Source of the DNA: Eubacterium sp.
GTDB taxonomy: Bacteria > Bacillota > Clostridia > Lachnospirales > Lachnospiraceae
NCBI GenBank assembly: GCA_017514785.1
Contig: JAFWIO010000028.1
Location: 1 to 61,934, forward strand
Direction: 5' to 3'
DNA length: 61,934 bases
Position numbers and translations under genes: made by a program. Position 1 is the first letter of the stretch. The number at the start of each line of letters is the position of its first letter. The notes under the pieces are model-generated. The model was not told the DNA's origin. It saw only the letters and a program-made list of their open reading frames with translations, and made no database searches. Shown one piece after another: positions 53,288 to 61,934 of this stretch.

Positions 53288-54061
53288 CTACTTAGCTTTT
53301 TTGTTTTTAGTCTTTTGTGTGGTTTTTGGTGTAGTGATCTTTGGCGATGTAGTCTCAGTATTCTTTTTAGATTTAATAATCTTAACCTGTTTTACATCTG
53401 ACCAGTCACCTTCCACAATCTTTTTATTTACTGTACCATAACTCTTTGCTCTCACAAATAGTTTTTCTTGATTTTTAAAGATTGGTGATTTTAGTTTGAT
53501 AAGTGTTTTGTTGTAATCACCTTTAAGTACAACTGTTTTGAATCCTTTGTCTAGGGCAACTTCTAACTTATATGCCTTAGCAAAATCATTTCCACCCAAT
53601 AACACTTTTAATCTATCAGATTCGTACTTTTTATCGTAAGGTGCAATAGTCTGCACAGTATTCTTCAAAGAGTATTCTTTCACAGAACTTTTATATAAAT
53701 TTGAACCTACATAAATATTTAACTGCATCATCAAATAGCAAATTCCAAGAACAATTATCAATCCAATAGCTGATTTAGATCTTTCTTTGTTTCTAAACAA
53801 TGGAATGTTATATGTGTACTTGAAGTCCGACAAAAAGATTAGTGGACTAAACAAGAATACAAATATAAATACATATTTGATAATCACTAATACTACGTCA
53901 ATCGGCTCAAATTTATAGTATCTGAATTCATTGATTACGCTTGTAACAAAAACAAACGATACCAATACATAATACAATACGGCAATAATCATTTTCCATG
54001 ATTTGCCTGATCTAAAACCAAATACTTTTACTCTTCCTTCATCGTCTGTTAATTTTCCCAT
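53288..54061 (-). CDS. Membrane protein with external beta domain, function unknown
   Basis: 257 aa from the ATG at 54061, preceded by AAAGGTGAT. Three helices occur in ~18-120 (MIIAVLYYVLVSFVFVTSV, VVLVIIKYVFIFVFLFSPLIFL, AIGLIIVLGICYLMMQLNI). An extracellular beta-rich domain with fibronectin-like spacing (YKLEVALDKGFKTVVLKG, KLFVRAKSYGTVN) follows, and a basic Thr/Lys tail ends in TQKTKNKKAK. No family recognised. It follows tRNA-Thr by 25 bp. Confidence 0.65.
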   Translation of the reverse strand: MGKLTDDEGRVKVFGFRSGKSWKMIIAVLYYVLVSFVFVTSVINEFRYYKFEPIDVVLVIIKYVFIFVFLFSPLIFLSDFKYTYNIPLFRNKERSKSAIGLIIVLGICYLMMQLNIYVGSNLYKSSVKEYSLKNTVQTIAPYDKKYESDRLKVLLGGNDFAKAYKLEVALDKGFKTVVLKGDYNKTLIKLKSPIFKNQEKLFVRAKSYGTVNKKIVEGDWSDVKQVKIIKSKKNTETTSPKITTPKTTQKTKNKKAK

Positions 54062-54086
54062 ATTTATCACCTTTTATATTTGATAG

Positions 54087-54159
54087 AGCTTCTGGCGCGA
54101 CTTGAACGCGTGACCCCTTCATTACGAGTGAAGTGCTCTACCAACTGAGCTACAGAAGC
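54087..54159 (-). tRNA. tRNA-Thr (anticodon CGT)
   Basis: A 73-nt cloverleaf on the minus strand: acceptor GCTTCTG/CAGAAGC with discriminator U, and anticodon loop CTCGTAA giving CGU, which reads ACG. T arm GCGCGACTTGAACGCG (plus-strand view) is normal. CCA is not encoded. There is no obvious promoter in the 43 bp between it and the upstream transporter gene, so it may come from a longer transcript by processing. Confidence 0.95.
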
Positions 54160-54163
54160 ATAT

Positions 54164-54191
54164 AAAGAGCATTCAAATAAGAATGCTCTTT
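54164..54191 (-). terminator. Hairpin between the OFA transporter gene and tRNA-Thr
   Basis: AAAGAGCATTC and GAATGCTCTTT arms around 6 nt lie 4 bp before the tRNA. The T-run is only three bases, so it could be a weak terminator or a processing signal. Confidence 0.6.
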
Positions 54192-54202
54192 TTAATCATT
54201 GA

Positions 54203-55519
54203 TTATTTAGACTCTACTGCCTGTGCTGCTTTACCAGATTTTCTAACAAAGAAAATTGATAGTAACAACGCGATTGCATATAGAACTATTGTAGCATATA
54301 GCACATATTGATATCCTACTGCATTACCTTCAGCTTGCTTTGTACCTGTGTGTGTAACTATCCATGAAGCAAGTTGGTTTCCAGATAGACCAGCGAAAGC
54401 CCATGCTGAAAGTGTAATACCGTGAATAGCACTAATGTTACCCATTCCGTAATGATCATGAAGAAGTGTTGGAACGTTACTGAATCCACCACCGTATCCA
54501 GCATTAACAACAAAGATTAATCCTAGAACGATTGCAATTAGCAATACATTTCCTGCACCATTCTTGATACCATGTGTTAGGATTACTAATCCTGTAAACA
54601 ATATAGATAATGAAAAGATTATCTTATAAATTGTATTTCTATCTTTCATATAATCAGCCCAAGCAGAGAATCCTAAACGTCCACCTGCGTTAAAGATAGC
54701 TGAGATTGATGAAATAATACCAACAACAGCACCTAGGCCGATAATCTTAACAATCATTTTTTCCTGAGAAATAATTGCAAGACCACAAGTAATATTAATA
54801 TAGAACATTAACCATATACCAATATAGTTTGTGATAGGTTTACTCTTAATAGTAGCCCAAACACCTTGTCCTTTTTCTTTCTTTGTAGGCTCTACCCAAC
54901 CATCCGGTTTCTTAAGTAGTCTGTGTCCTACAAACATCATAACGAAGTAAACTCCGCCCAAGATAAAGAACATCATATAAACACCGATAAGGTATCCTTT
55001 TTTGTCTTCGCCGAAGGCATGTAGTAATGACTGCATGATTGGACTAGCGATAGCTTTAGCTGCACCAAATCCTGCTACTGCAAGACCTGTGGCAAGACCC
55101 TTTTTGTCTTCGAACCAAAGCATCAAAGTTTTAACTGGTGATAAGTAACCTGTACCAAGACCAATACCCATAATCATACCGTAGCATACATAGATACCGA
55201 TTAGAGTTAATGGATTTCCGTGTCCTGCATCAGTTCCACCGTACCAAATAAAGAATCCAGTTCCTAGCATACCAACTGTGAAACAGATAGTTGCGATTAG
55301 AGATGACAAGTGAATGTTCTTCTCTACGATTCCGCCTAAGAATGCTGCTGACATTCCAAGGAAGAAAATGGCAAAACTAAATGCCCACTCTACAGCTGGT
55401 TTTGAGAAACCAATTCTATCTGAAATTTCTTGACTAAATACTGACCAGCAATATACTGTACCGATACTACAATGTAGTAACAATGCAGGTATAGCTGCTC
55501 TTGTCCATTTGTTATTCAT
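54203..55519 (-). CDS. OFA family major facilitator (oxalate/formate antiporter-like)
   Basis: 438-aa inner-membrane transporter with twelve helices. Family features are the opening LLLHCSIGTVYCWSVFSQEI, KKGLATGLAVAGFGAAKAIASPIMQSL after helix 4-5, and the second-half GGRLGFSAWADYMKDRN. OFA members move oxalate, formate, lactate or related acids; the substrate here is unknown. AGGAGGACATTAACCT precedes the ATG. Confidence 0.88.
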   Translation of the reverse strand: MNNKWTRAAIPALLLHCSIGTVYCWSVFSQEISDRIGFSKPAVEWAFSFAIFFLGMSAAFLGGIVEKNIHLSSLIATICFTVGMLGTGFFIWYGGTDAGHGNPLTLIGIYVCYGMIMGIGLGTGYLSPVKTLMLWFEDKKGLATGLAVAGFGAAKAIASPIMQSLLHAFGEDKKGYLIGVYMMFFILGGVYFVMMFVGHRLLKKPDGWVEPTKKEKGQGVWATIKSKPITNYIGIWLMFYINITCGLAIISQEKMIVKIIGLGAVVGIISSISAIFNAGGRLGFSAWADYMKDRNTIYKIIFSLSILFTGLVILTHGIKNGAGNVLLIAIVLGLIFVVNAGYGGGFSNVPTLLHDHYGMGNISAIHGITLSAWAFAGLSGNQLASWIVTHTGTKQAEGNAVGYQYVLYATIVLYAIALLLSIFFVRKSGKAAQAVESK

Positions 55520-55562
55520 AGGTTAATGTCCTCCTGATTTTTTTATAACCTTGTAAATTTTA

Positions 55563-56555
55563 CTACTTTAAAGCGTAATTATCAAGTATTTCATTGACTG
55601 CTAAGTCGTATTTATAAAGGTTTTGAGTCTTTCTAATAAGTTTCCTTACCTTATGTGTATCTTCAAAATTTTCGGCTATATAAAACCAGAATTCTTTCAT
55701 CTTATTGAGTAAGTGTTTATCAGATTTCATAATCTTTTTAAACTCGTCAAAAAGCACTTCATGATACATTTTTATATCATCTATATTTATGTGTGCAGCC
55801 CCTTTTATTTCGTTTGCAAGATTTGGATTAGCTATTAATCCTCTACCAATCATCACCGACGAAACACTTGATGGCAACATTATATTTCCTGTATAAACAC
55901 CATCATCGTACTTTTCTACTATCTGTTCATAGTCATAAACCGACTTGATATCTCCGTTATAACAAAGCGAATTGCGAGAATGCTTACACGCATAATCAAA
56001 AGTTTCCATATTAGGAGTTTCTTTATACATCTGAGTTCTAGTCCTAGGATGTATAATTAGTTCTGAAAAATCATACTTATTATATACTTCCATTATCTTT
56101 TCAAATTCTTCAGGGTCTTTGACGCCGATGCGTGTCTTAACAGAAATATATAGCGGATCAACAAGCCCATCATTCCACTCAAAAATATTGTAGAAAAATT
56201 CATCCATTCCTTCTAAGTCTCTTAAGAAACCTGAGCCTTTGTTTTTAGAAACAACAGTTCCTGATGGACAACCTAAGTTAATATTTATTTCATCTTTATA
56301 GCCAAGTTCCATAAGTTGCTTTGCACCCTTAATAAAGAACTCGTGTTTATTACATAGAATTTGATGGATAAGCCTTAATCCTTCAATCTGATTCTCCGGC
56401 AAAATATCTCTTATCTCCTTGCCCTTCATCTCTGGATTATGGGTAGGCGAAATAAACGGTGCGTAGTATTTGTCGACACCGCCAAAGTACCTGTAGTGAA
56501 GGTTTCTGTATGTAAATCCTGTGATGCTCTCTAACGGAGCAAAATATAGATTCAT
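55563..56555 (-). CDS. dus: tRNA-dihydrouridine synthase
   Basis: 330-aa FMN-dependent enzyme that reduces uridine in tRNA. FAPLESITGFTYRNL starts the TIM barrel, NINLGCPSGTVVSKNKGSGFL carries the active-site Cys, SVKTRIGV and IIHPRTRTQMY follow, and SSVMIGRGLIANPNL ends the core. The Dus subtype is not clear. AGGAGGCATT precedes the ATG. It is divergent from argH, with a shared palindrome between them. Confidence 0.92.
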   Translation of the reverse strand: MNLYFAPLESITGFTYRNLHYRYFGGVDKYYAPFISPTHNPEMKGKEIRDILPENQIEGLRLIHQILCNKHEFFIKGAKQLMELGYKDEININLGCPSGTVVSKNKGSGFLRDLEGMDEFFYNIFEWNDGLVDPLYISVKTRIGVKDPEEFEKIMEVYNKYDFSELIIHPRTRTQMYKETPNMETFDYACKHSRNSLCYNGDIKSVYDYEQIVEKYDDGVYTGNIMLPSSVSSVMIGRGLIANPNLANEIKGAAHINIDDIKMYHEVLFDEFKKIMKSDKHLLNKMKEFWFYIAENFEDTHKVRKLIRKTQNLYKYDLAVNEILDNYALK

Positions 56556-56590
56556 AATGCCTCCTTAAACCTTATCTAGTATAGCAAATG

Positions 56591-56605
56591 AGTATTTGAA
56601 ATACT
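56591..56605. promoter_or_regulatory. Palindrome between dus and argH, candidate operator
   Basis: AGTATTTGAAATACT is a perfect 7+1+7 inverted repeat. It covers the -35 box of the argH promoter and the -35 zone of a dus promoter whose -10 would be TATACT at 56578-56583 on the minus strand. It does not match the ArgR consensus TGAATWWWWATTCA closely. Confidence 0.55.
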
Positions 56606-56624
56606 ACTAGTTAGGTGTTATACT
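56596..56624 (+). promoter_or_regulatory. Promoter of argH
   Basis: TTGAAA (56596-56601), 17 bp, TATACT (56619-56624) with a TG extension (56616-56617). Confidence 0.75.
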
Positions 56625-56656
56625 TTTATCAATATTTTGAAAAGAGGTATTGAAAT

Positions 56657-58024
56657 ATGAAATTATGGGGTGGACGCTTCACAAAAGAAACAGATGATTT
56701 AGTTTTTAACTTTAACGAGTCACTTTCTTTTGACAGAAAACTTTATAAACAAGATATCACTGGAAGTATTGCCCATGCAAAAATGCTTGGAAAACAGGGA
56801 ATTATTTCAGACGATGAGGCAAAACAGATTGTTAAGGGATTGGAAGGAATTCTAAACGATCTTAATTCTGGCGCTTTAGAGTTTGATAATTCTGAAGATA
56901 TACACAGCTTTGTCGAGGCTACTTTGACAGAGCGTATTGGTGATGCTGGAAAGAAGCTTCATACAGGACGTAGCCGTAATGATCAGGTTGCTTTAGATAT
57001 GAAGATGTATACAAAGGAAGAAATGCTTGAGCTAAAGACTTTAATTAAAACTCTTCTCGCTTCTATTCTTAAAGTTATGGAAGAAAATACTGAAACTATT
57101 ATGCCGGGCTTTACACATCTTCAAAAAGCACAGCCTATCACTTTGGCACACCACTTTGGAGCATACTTTGAAATGTTTAAGCGTGACTACTCACGTCTTA
57201 ACTGTGCATTGATGCGTATAGATCAGTGTCCTTTAGGTTCTGGTGCTTTGGCGGGCACTACTTATCCTTTGGACCGCGAGTTTGTTGCTAAGGAGCTTGG
57301 TTTTAAAGAGCCAACACTTAACAGTATGGACTCAGTATCTGATCGTGATTACTTAATTGAATTCTTAAGCGATCTTTCAATTATTATGATGCACCTCTCT
57401 CGCTTCTGCGAAGAAATCTGCATCTGGAATTCAAACGAATATCGCTTTGTAAATATTGACGATTCATATAGTACAGGTTCAAGTATTATGCCACAAAAGA
57501 AAAACCCAGATATTGCTGAGTTGATTCGCGGTAAGACTGGACGAGTATACGGCGCTTTAATGTCACTACTTACTACTATGAAGTCACTTCCACTTGCATA
57601 CAACAAAGATATGCAAGAAGACAAAGAATTAGCATTTGATGCTATCGATACCGTCAAAGGATGTGTTGTTCTATTCACTGGAATGATTGATACAATGACA
57701 TTCAACAAGGACAATATGGAAAACAGCACAAAGATGGGATTTACTAATGCTACTGATGCTGCTGACTACTTAGTCAATAAAGGTGTTCCATTTAGAGATG
57801 CACACGGTATTGTTGGTGAGTTGGTATTGTTCTGCGAAAAGAATAATAAATCACTTGATGATATGACATTATATGAGTACAAAGCAATAAGCGATGTATT
57901 TGAAGATGATATATTTGATGCTATTAGTTTGGAAACTTGTGTTAACAAACGACTAACTCTTGGCGCACCAAGTCCAGAGTCAATGAAAAGAGTTATTGCA
58001 ATCTATAAAGAGTTTATTAAATAA
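56657..58024 (+). CDS. argH: Argininosuccinate lyase
   Basis: 455-aa tetrameric enzyme that splits argininosuccinate into arginine and fumarate. It opens with [12 protein letters not shown] and has [30 protein letters not shown], and the signature [16 protein letters not shown] with the catalytic Ser/Lys loop. AAAGAGGTATTGAAAT precedes the ATG. argG is not adjacent. The transcript ends at the conserved-loop terminator copy D. Confidence 0.97.
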   Translation: MKLWGGRFTKETDDLVFNFNESLSFDRKLYKQDITGSIAHAKMLGKQGIISDDEAKQIVKGLEGILNDLNSGALEFDNSEDIHSFVEATLTERIGDAGKKLHTGRSRNDQVALDMKMYTKEEMLELKTLIKTLLASILKVMEENTETIMPGFTHLQKAQPITLAHHFGAYFEMFKRDYSRLNCALMRIDQCPLGSGALAGTTYPLDREFVAKELGFKEPTLNSMDSVSDRDYLIEFLSDLSIIMMHLSRFCEEICIWNSNEYRFVNIDDSYSTGSSIMPQKKNPDIAELIRGKTGRVYGALMSLLTTMKSLPLAYNKDMQEDKELAFDAIDTVKGCVVLFTGMIDTMTFNKDNMENSTKMGFTNATDAADYLVNKGVPFRDAHGIVGELVLFCEKNNKSLDDMTLYEYKAISDVFEDDIFDAISLETCVNKRLTLGAPSPESMKRVIAIYKEFIK

Positions 58025-58035
58025 TATTTTTATTC

Positions 58036-58096
58036 CAAAAGAAAAACAGTAAGGGTCTCACTTAAAATCGTTCGTACCCTTACTGTTTTTCTTTTG
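58036..58096 (+). terminator. Conserved-loop terminator, copy D
   Basis: A perfect 21-bp stem encloses the 19-nt loop CTCACTTAAAATCGTTCGT, in argH sense. It begins 11 bp after argH. This is the only copy on the plus strand, and its loop is turned with its gene, which shows that orientation follows transcription. Confidence 0.92.
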
Positions 58097-58117
58097 CTTA
58101 AATATGTTATTAAACCT

Positions 58118-59182
58118 TTATGGATTACAGCCTTTACATGGACTGTAACCTTGTTTGATCAATGTCTTTCTGCTTCCGTGGAACTTAATCTGATTATAAC
58201 TCTTAATCCTCTTTACATATCCGCAACTTGGATAATGGAACTTGCGAGTGTTCTTACTAATTATGTAAGTACCTTTCTTTGATTTCTTTACATTCTTATT
58301 GTAGTACTTCTTCTTATATGTTTTCTTACTAGAACTTTCGGAAATCTTTCCTTTACCCTTACTAGTTCCAGTCTTATAGTTAATCTTTACACCAGGCTGA
58401 ACATTGTAGCAATAAACATTAAAGCTACATGATCTACCTTTGTCTTCCACAGAGTAAGCTTCCATCTGAACTCCGCTAGCCACTAGGTTCTTTCCTTTAT
58501 AGATTGGGCGAACTCTGTACATTACATGCTTGTTTAAATATTTAACACAGTTTGCTACTTCATCCTCAAAAGGAAGCATTCCATCTACATTCATATATCT
58601 AGTTCCAGTAATTAAGTTCTTTGCATTAGCATTCTGACCAGTCAACTGATGACCAATCAAATGACATCTGTTATACAAATATCTACCTGCAACATTCGCA
58701 TATCTATATGTATGCCATCCAGATGGATAAACAGAACTGATAGATGTTCTCTTACGTTTAGGCATTATATCTCTTCCGATAGATGCGATCGCAACACCAC
58801 ATCTTCCAAGACTATCTAACTTACTAAACTTCTGATATGACTTTCTCTTAATCTCTTTTTTTGTAAAAGTTGGTTTGTTTCCATTCACTCTAACGAATGG
58901 TGCTTTTACTACTTTGTACTTTGGAATGTCTTTTAGTTTTAGTTTCTTAGATTTATATTTTACTTTTACCTTACGATTAGTAACTATTTTTGCATTTGTA
59001 GGAGCAACTGTAGTTGGTTGCACAGTTTCCTCTTCAAAAGTTTCTGCGTCAAAGGTCTCACTAAAATCCACAGCATTATATACTGTAGTTTGTTCAGTTG
59101 TATTATCAATGCCATCAAGAGAACATCCCGACAAAGATAAAACCATACATATTATTAAAACTGTACTTAAAACCTTCTTCAT
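58118..59182 (-). CDS. Secreted DNA/RNA non-specific endonuclease (lipoprotein)
   Basis: The start is the ATG at 59182 (GGAGCGG upstream), 354 aa; a longer reading runs into the serA terminator. The lipobox is LSGCS. After a Thr/Val-rich linker comes a beta-beta-alpha metal nuclease with YNRCHLIGHQLTGQNANAKNLITGTRYMN (catalytic His and the Asn that holds Mg). This variant has NRCH in place of DRGH, as in the streptococcal-type branch. The last ~50 residues hold FHYPSCGYVKRI...GYSPCKGCNP, an Ada-like zinc-binding piece. It probably degrades extracellular DNA for nutrition or defence. Confidence 0.88.
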   Translation of the reverse strand: MKKVLSTVLIICMVLSLSGCSLDGIDNTTEQTTVYNAVDFSETFDAETFEEETVQPTTVAPTNAKIVTNRKVKVKYKSKKLKLKDIPKYKVVKAPFVRVNGNKPTFTKKEIKRKSYQKFSKLDSLGRCGVAIASIGRDIMPKRKRTSISSVYPSGWHTYRYANVAGRYLYNRCHLIGHQLTGQNANAKNLITGTRYMNVDGMLPFEDEVANCVKYLNKHVMYRVRPIYKGKNLVASGVQMEAYSVEDKGRSCSFNVYCYNVQPGVKINYKTGTSKGKGKISESSSKKTYKKKYYNKNVKKSKKGTYIISKNTRKFHYPSCGYVKRIKSYNQIKFHGSRKTLIKQGYSPCKGCNP

Positions 59183-59217
59183 ATTTCCGCTCCAAAAACT
59201 AATAGTATTATACAATA

Positions 59218-59243
59218 AAAGGACTGTCATATGACAGTCCTTT
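59218..59243 (-). terminator. Terminator of serA
   Basis: A perfect 26-bp palindrome with arms AAAGGACTGTCAT and ATGACAGTCCTTT and almost no loop, followed by T-rich sequence on the minus strand, 18 bp after serA. Confidence 0.8.
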
Positions 59244-59261
59244 ATCATTAAATCATTATAT

Positions 59262-60398
59262 TTATTTTACAACTCTGACCTTCAATACACCATCGATAGC
59301 CTTAGCAGCCTCAATCTGTGCATCATCAAATGAATCGCTATCAACTATGATATAGCCGTAGTCGCCTCTCTTAGCGCACTCTGCATCATCACTACCAAGA
59401 GCAGTTTTGATGTCTGCGCATTCGATACCTTTGAATGCAACAGCCACTCTTGCCTTTGTAGCCTCACCCTTATTTACCTTAGGGAAGTTAACTGAGTTAA
59501 CAATGTTACCGTTTTCAACAAAGTCCATAATCTGCTTAACTGCCATAATAGCACAGTTGTCTTCAGATTCTGCTGTTGAAGCTCCAAGGTGAGGGAATGC
59601 AATTACACCCTCTGTGTTTGCGCTTGCATAGTTAGGGAAGTCAGTAACATACTTCTTAACCTTTCCTGATGCTAGAGCCTCCTTCATATCAGCATCTGAT
59701 ACTAGAAGATCTCTTGCGTAGTTAAGAATTACTACTCCGTCTTTCATCTTAGCGATAGTGTCTTTGTTAATCATTTCTTTAGTGTCATCTAGTAGAGGCA
59801 CATGAATTGAAATGAAATCTGATACTGCGTAAACATCGTCGTTTGTATCAACAATCTTTACTTTATCATCAAGCATTGCCTTTCCTTCATCAGTAAGGAA
59901 TGGGTCAACACCCACAACATCCATACCAAGTGCAACTGCTGAGTTAGCAACTAATCTTCCGATAGCACCAAGTCCAATGATACCAAGAGTTTTACCTAGG
60001 ATTTCGCCACCGGCAAACTGCTTCTTAGCCTTCTCCATTGACTTGTTGATATTCTCATCATCCTTGTTATCTTTTACCCAAGTGTTACCACCGATAACAT
60101 CTCTTGAAGCAAGTAGCATTCCGCAAAGAACTAATTCTTTAACACCGTTTGCGTTAGCACCAGGTGTGTTGAAAACTACAATACCTTTGTCGGCACATTT
60201 ATCTAGAGGGATGTTGTTTACACCAGCACCAGCTCTAGCTACTGCTACTAAACTTTCTGGTAAATCTAAATCGTGCATAGCTGCACTTCTAACTAATGCC
60301 ACATCAGCTTCGTCGAAGTTTTCAGTAGCTTCGTAATTGTCTGTAAAGTTTCCTAATCCAAGAGGTGAAATAGGATTTAAGCAATTATATTTAATCAT
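59262..60398 (-). CDS. serA: D-3-phosphoglycerate dehydrogenase
   Basis: 378-aa first enzyme of serine synthesis. NAD fold motif GLGAIGRLVANSAVALGMDVVGVDP, VARAGAGVNNIPLDKCADKGIVVFNTPGAN, HVPLLDDTKEMI and FPHLGASTAESEDN (catalytic His) are clear. The C-terminus is a short ACT-like domain (YIIVDSDSFDDAQIEAAKAIDGVLKVRV). It lacks the longer regulatory region of E. coli SerA. It overlaps serC by one base (TAATG). Confidence 0.95.
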   Translation of the reverse strand: MIKYNCLNPISPLGLGNFTDNYEATENFDEADVALVRSAAMHDLDLPESLVAVARAGAGVNNIPLDKCADKGIVVFNTPGANANGVKELVLCGMLLASRDVIGGNTWVKDNKDDENINKSMEKAKKQFAGGEILGKTLGIIGLGAIGRLVANSAVALGMDVVGVDPFLTDEGKAMLDDKVKIVDTNDDVYAVSDFISIHVPLLDDTKEMINKDTIAKMKDGVVILNYARDLLVSDADMKEALASGKVKKYVTDFPNYASANTEGVIAFPHLGASTAESEDNCAIMAVKQIMDFVENGNIVNSVNFPKVNKGEATKARVAVAFKGIECADIKTALGSDDAECAKRGDYGYIIVDSDSFDDAQIEAAKAIDGVLKVRVVK

Positions 60399-61480
60399 TA
60401 TTTATTCTCCTCCTCAAACTTCTTCATAAATTCAACTAGTGCTTCTACACCTTCGATAGGCATAGCGTTGTAGATACTAGCTCTCATACCACCAACTGTT
60501 CTGTGACCTTTCAAGTTTTCGAAACCAGCTGCCTTTGCTTCTTTAACAAACTTAGCATCTAGTTCTTCGTCACCTGTTACAAAAGGAACATTCATAAGAG
60601 ATCTGTCTTCTGGCACTACTGTACCTTTGAACATTTCACTCTGATCTAAGAAATCGTAAAGAATCTTAGCTTTCTTTTCGTTTCTTTCTTTCATTGCGTC
60701 TAAGCCGCCCATTTTCTTAAGCCACTTGAAGACTTTGCCACACATGTAAATTGTATAACATGGAGGTGTATTATAAAGTGAACCAGCATTTGCCTGTGTC
60801 TTATAAGCAAGCATAGTTGGAACGCTTTTATCTAGTTCTTCTGGAATCAAATCTTCTCTAATGATTACAATAGCCATACCTGCTGGTCCGATGTTCTTCT
60901 GAACACCACCGTAGATGATGCCATACTTTGAAACATCAACTGGCTCTGACAAGAAACATGATGAAACGTCAGATACTAAGATATGACCCTTTGTGTTTGG
61001 AAGTGTTTTATACTTTGTTCCGTAAATTGTATTGTTTTCACAGATGTATACGTAATCAGCATCTTCTGGAATATCCAAATCACTACAATCTGGAATATAA
61101 GAAAATGTCTTATCTTCTGATGATGCTACTCTAACTACATCTAAATACTTTTCTGCTTCCTGTGCTGCTTTCTTTGCCCACTGGCCAGTTACGATATATG
61201 CAGCCTTTCCATTCTTCTTTAAGTTCATAGGGATAGCTGAAAACTGTGTAGATGCACCACCCTGTAAGAATAATACTTTGTAATTATCTGGGATGTTCAT
61301 AAGTTCTCTTAAGTCTGCTTCCGCATCATCAATAATCTGCTGGAATGCAGGAGATCTATGACTCATCTCCATAACGCTCATACCAGTTCCCTGGTAATCT
61401 AGCATTTCGTTTGCTGCTTCTTCTAATACCTCTTCCGGTAACACTGCCGGACCTGCTGAAAAATTGTATACTCTGCTCAT
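60398..61480 (-). CDS. serC: Phosphoserine aminotransferase
   Basis: 360-aa PLP enzyme, the second step of serine synthesis. YNFSAGPAVLPEEVLEEA opens it, GGASTQFSAIPMNL binds phosphate, and the PLP lysine is in GGVQKNIGPAGMAIVII. GGAGGAATTATAAA precedes the ATG. It lies 28 bp after the acetolactate synthase gene. Confidence 0.96.
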   Translation of the reverse strand: MSRVYNFSAGPAVLPEEVLEEAANEMLDYQGTGMSVMEMSHRSPAFQQIIDDAEADLRELMNIPDNYKVLFLQGGASTQFSAIPMNLKKNGKAAYIVTGQWAKKAAQEAEKYLDVVRVASSEDKTFSYIPDCSDLDIPEDADYVYICENNTIYGTKYKTLPNTKGHILVSDVSSCFLSEPVDVSKYGIIYGGVQKNIGPAGMAIVIIREDLIPEELDKSVPTMLAYKTQANAGSLYNTPPCYTIYMCGKVFKWLKKMGGLDAMKERNEKKAKILYDFLDQSEMFKGTVVPEDRSLMNVPFVTGDEELDAKFVKEAKAAGFENLKGHRTVGGMRASIYNAMPIEGVEALVEFMKKFEEENK

Positions 61481-61508
61481 TTTATAATTCCTCCAATATT
61501 TTTATTTC

Positions 61509-61934
61509 TTAAGCATCTAAATCATCTGCGTCAAATACATCCATAATAGGTTTTCCTGCTGGAACCATCGGGAATACTTTGTCGTCTTTGTGAATGTCAC
61601 ATTCGATAACGCATGGAATGTTAAGTTCTATTGCATCTTTGATGGCGTCTCTAAACTCATCAATAGTTGTTACTTTGTAACCTTTTGCCCCTAGTCCTTC
61701 AGATACCTTTACGAAATCAACCTCGTCATCAAGCACTGTTGCTGAGTATCTTTCGCCGTAGAACAATGTCTGCCACTGACGAACCATACCAAGAACGTGG
61801 TTGTTGATAACTACCTGAATGATTGGGATGTTGTATCTTGTTGCTGTAGCGATTTCATTCATGTTCATTCTGAAACATCCGTCGCCAGCAATATTGATAC
61901 AAGTCTTATCCTTATTGCCCATCTTGGCTCCGAT
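61509..61934 (-). CDS. ilvB: Acetolactate synthase large subunit, C-terminal part (cut by window edge)
   Basis: The last ~141 residues, ending at the stop at 61509. They match the ThDP-binding C-terminus of acetohydroxyacid synthase: NIAGDGCFRMNMNEIATATRYNIPIIQVVINNHVLGMVRQWQTLFYGERYSAT, containing the GDG...N metal/ThDP motif and the QWQ loop of IlvB-type enzymes. The frame continues through the right edge (IGAKMGNKDKT). It condenses pyruvate for branched-chain amino acid synthesis. It precedes serC and serA, probably one operon of amino acid genes. Confidence 0.92.
   Translation of the reverse strand: MGAKMGNKDKTCINIAGDGCFRMNMNEIATATRYNIPIIQVVINNHVLGMVRQWQTLFYGERYSATVLDDEVDFVKVSEGLGAKGYKVTTIDEFRDAIKDAIELNIPCVIECDIHKDDKVFPMVPAGKPIMDVFDADDLDA

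Overview
The window is a low-GC chromosomal segment from an anaerobic Firmicute, most likely a Lachnospiraceae relative (Butyrivibrio, Roseburia, Lachnospira or Eubacterium type). This rests on the complete six-gene Rnf complex, a GlnRS gene, the NifU-like/GGGtGRT protein pair, AGGAGG-type ribosome binding sites, and many secreted proteins with lysine-rich tails. It is mostly core genome. I see no phage, insertion sequence, CRISPR array or integrase. Both ends cut a gene: a DUF3737 gene at the left and the 3' end of an acetolactate synthase gene at the right.

Layout, mostly on the minus strand. 1-9135: a P1B-type metal ATPase gene, polA, coaE, a two-gene heterodimeric ABC exporter and DUF3737, closely packed. 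9301-9384: tRNA-Leu on the plus strand with its own promoter and terminator. 9453-17725: a zinc-ribbon membrane protein, queH, a NUDIX hydrolase, a class B PBP with its FtsW/RodA partner, a U32 protease-family protein and zapA. 17771-21514: a secreted protein, ruvB, ruvA, a Gx-type transporter and a NusG domain II protein. 21652-28870: apbE (plus) converging on an Ldh-family dehydrogenase-rnfCDGEAB operon. 28959-30826: two plus-strand genes. 30883-38199: a probable operon of recG, ddl, murF and three secreted proteins or lipoproteins. 38311-44767: a large beta-helix protein, groESL, an OGG-type glycosylase and a plus-strand helical membrane protein. 44858-54070: glnS, a 3D-domain protein, an LCP protein, the GGGtGRT/NifU-like pair, a C39-like peptidase, asd and two membrane proteins. 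54087-61934: tRNA-Thr, an OFA transporter, dus, argH (plus), a secreted nuclease, serA, serC and ilvB.

The most unusual signals are these. (1) Four intrinsic terminators, after four unrelated genes, have unrelated lower stems but nearly the same 16-nt loop (consensus YCACTWAMAAWCGTTC), always in the same orientation relative to the gene they end. This looks like an undescribed 3'-UTR/terminator RNA motif. (2) The metal ATPase lacks its whole nucleotide-binding (N) domain in frame. (3) recG, the OGG glycosylase gene and a YprB-like exonuclease gene share one start architecture: an extended -10 box, exactly 7 nt, then ATG with no Shine-Dalgarno, which predicts leaderless mRNAs. (4) The 3D-domain gene has a consensus promoter with an exact WalR-type box upstream and an inverted repeat linking the -10 box to the ribosome binding site. 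All functional statements are from reading the sequence and family knowledge; no database search was run.
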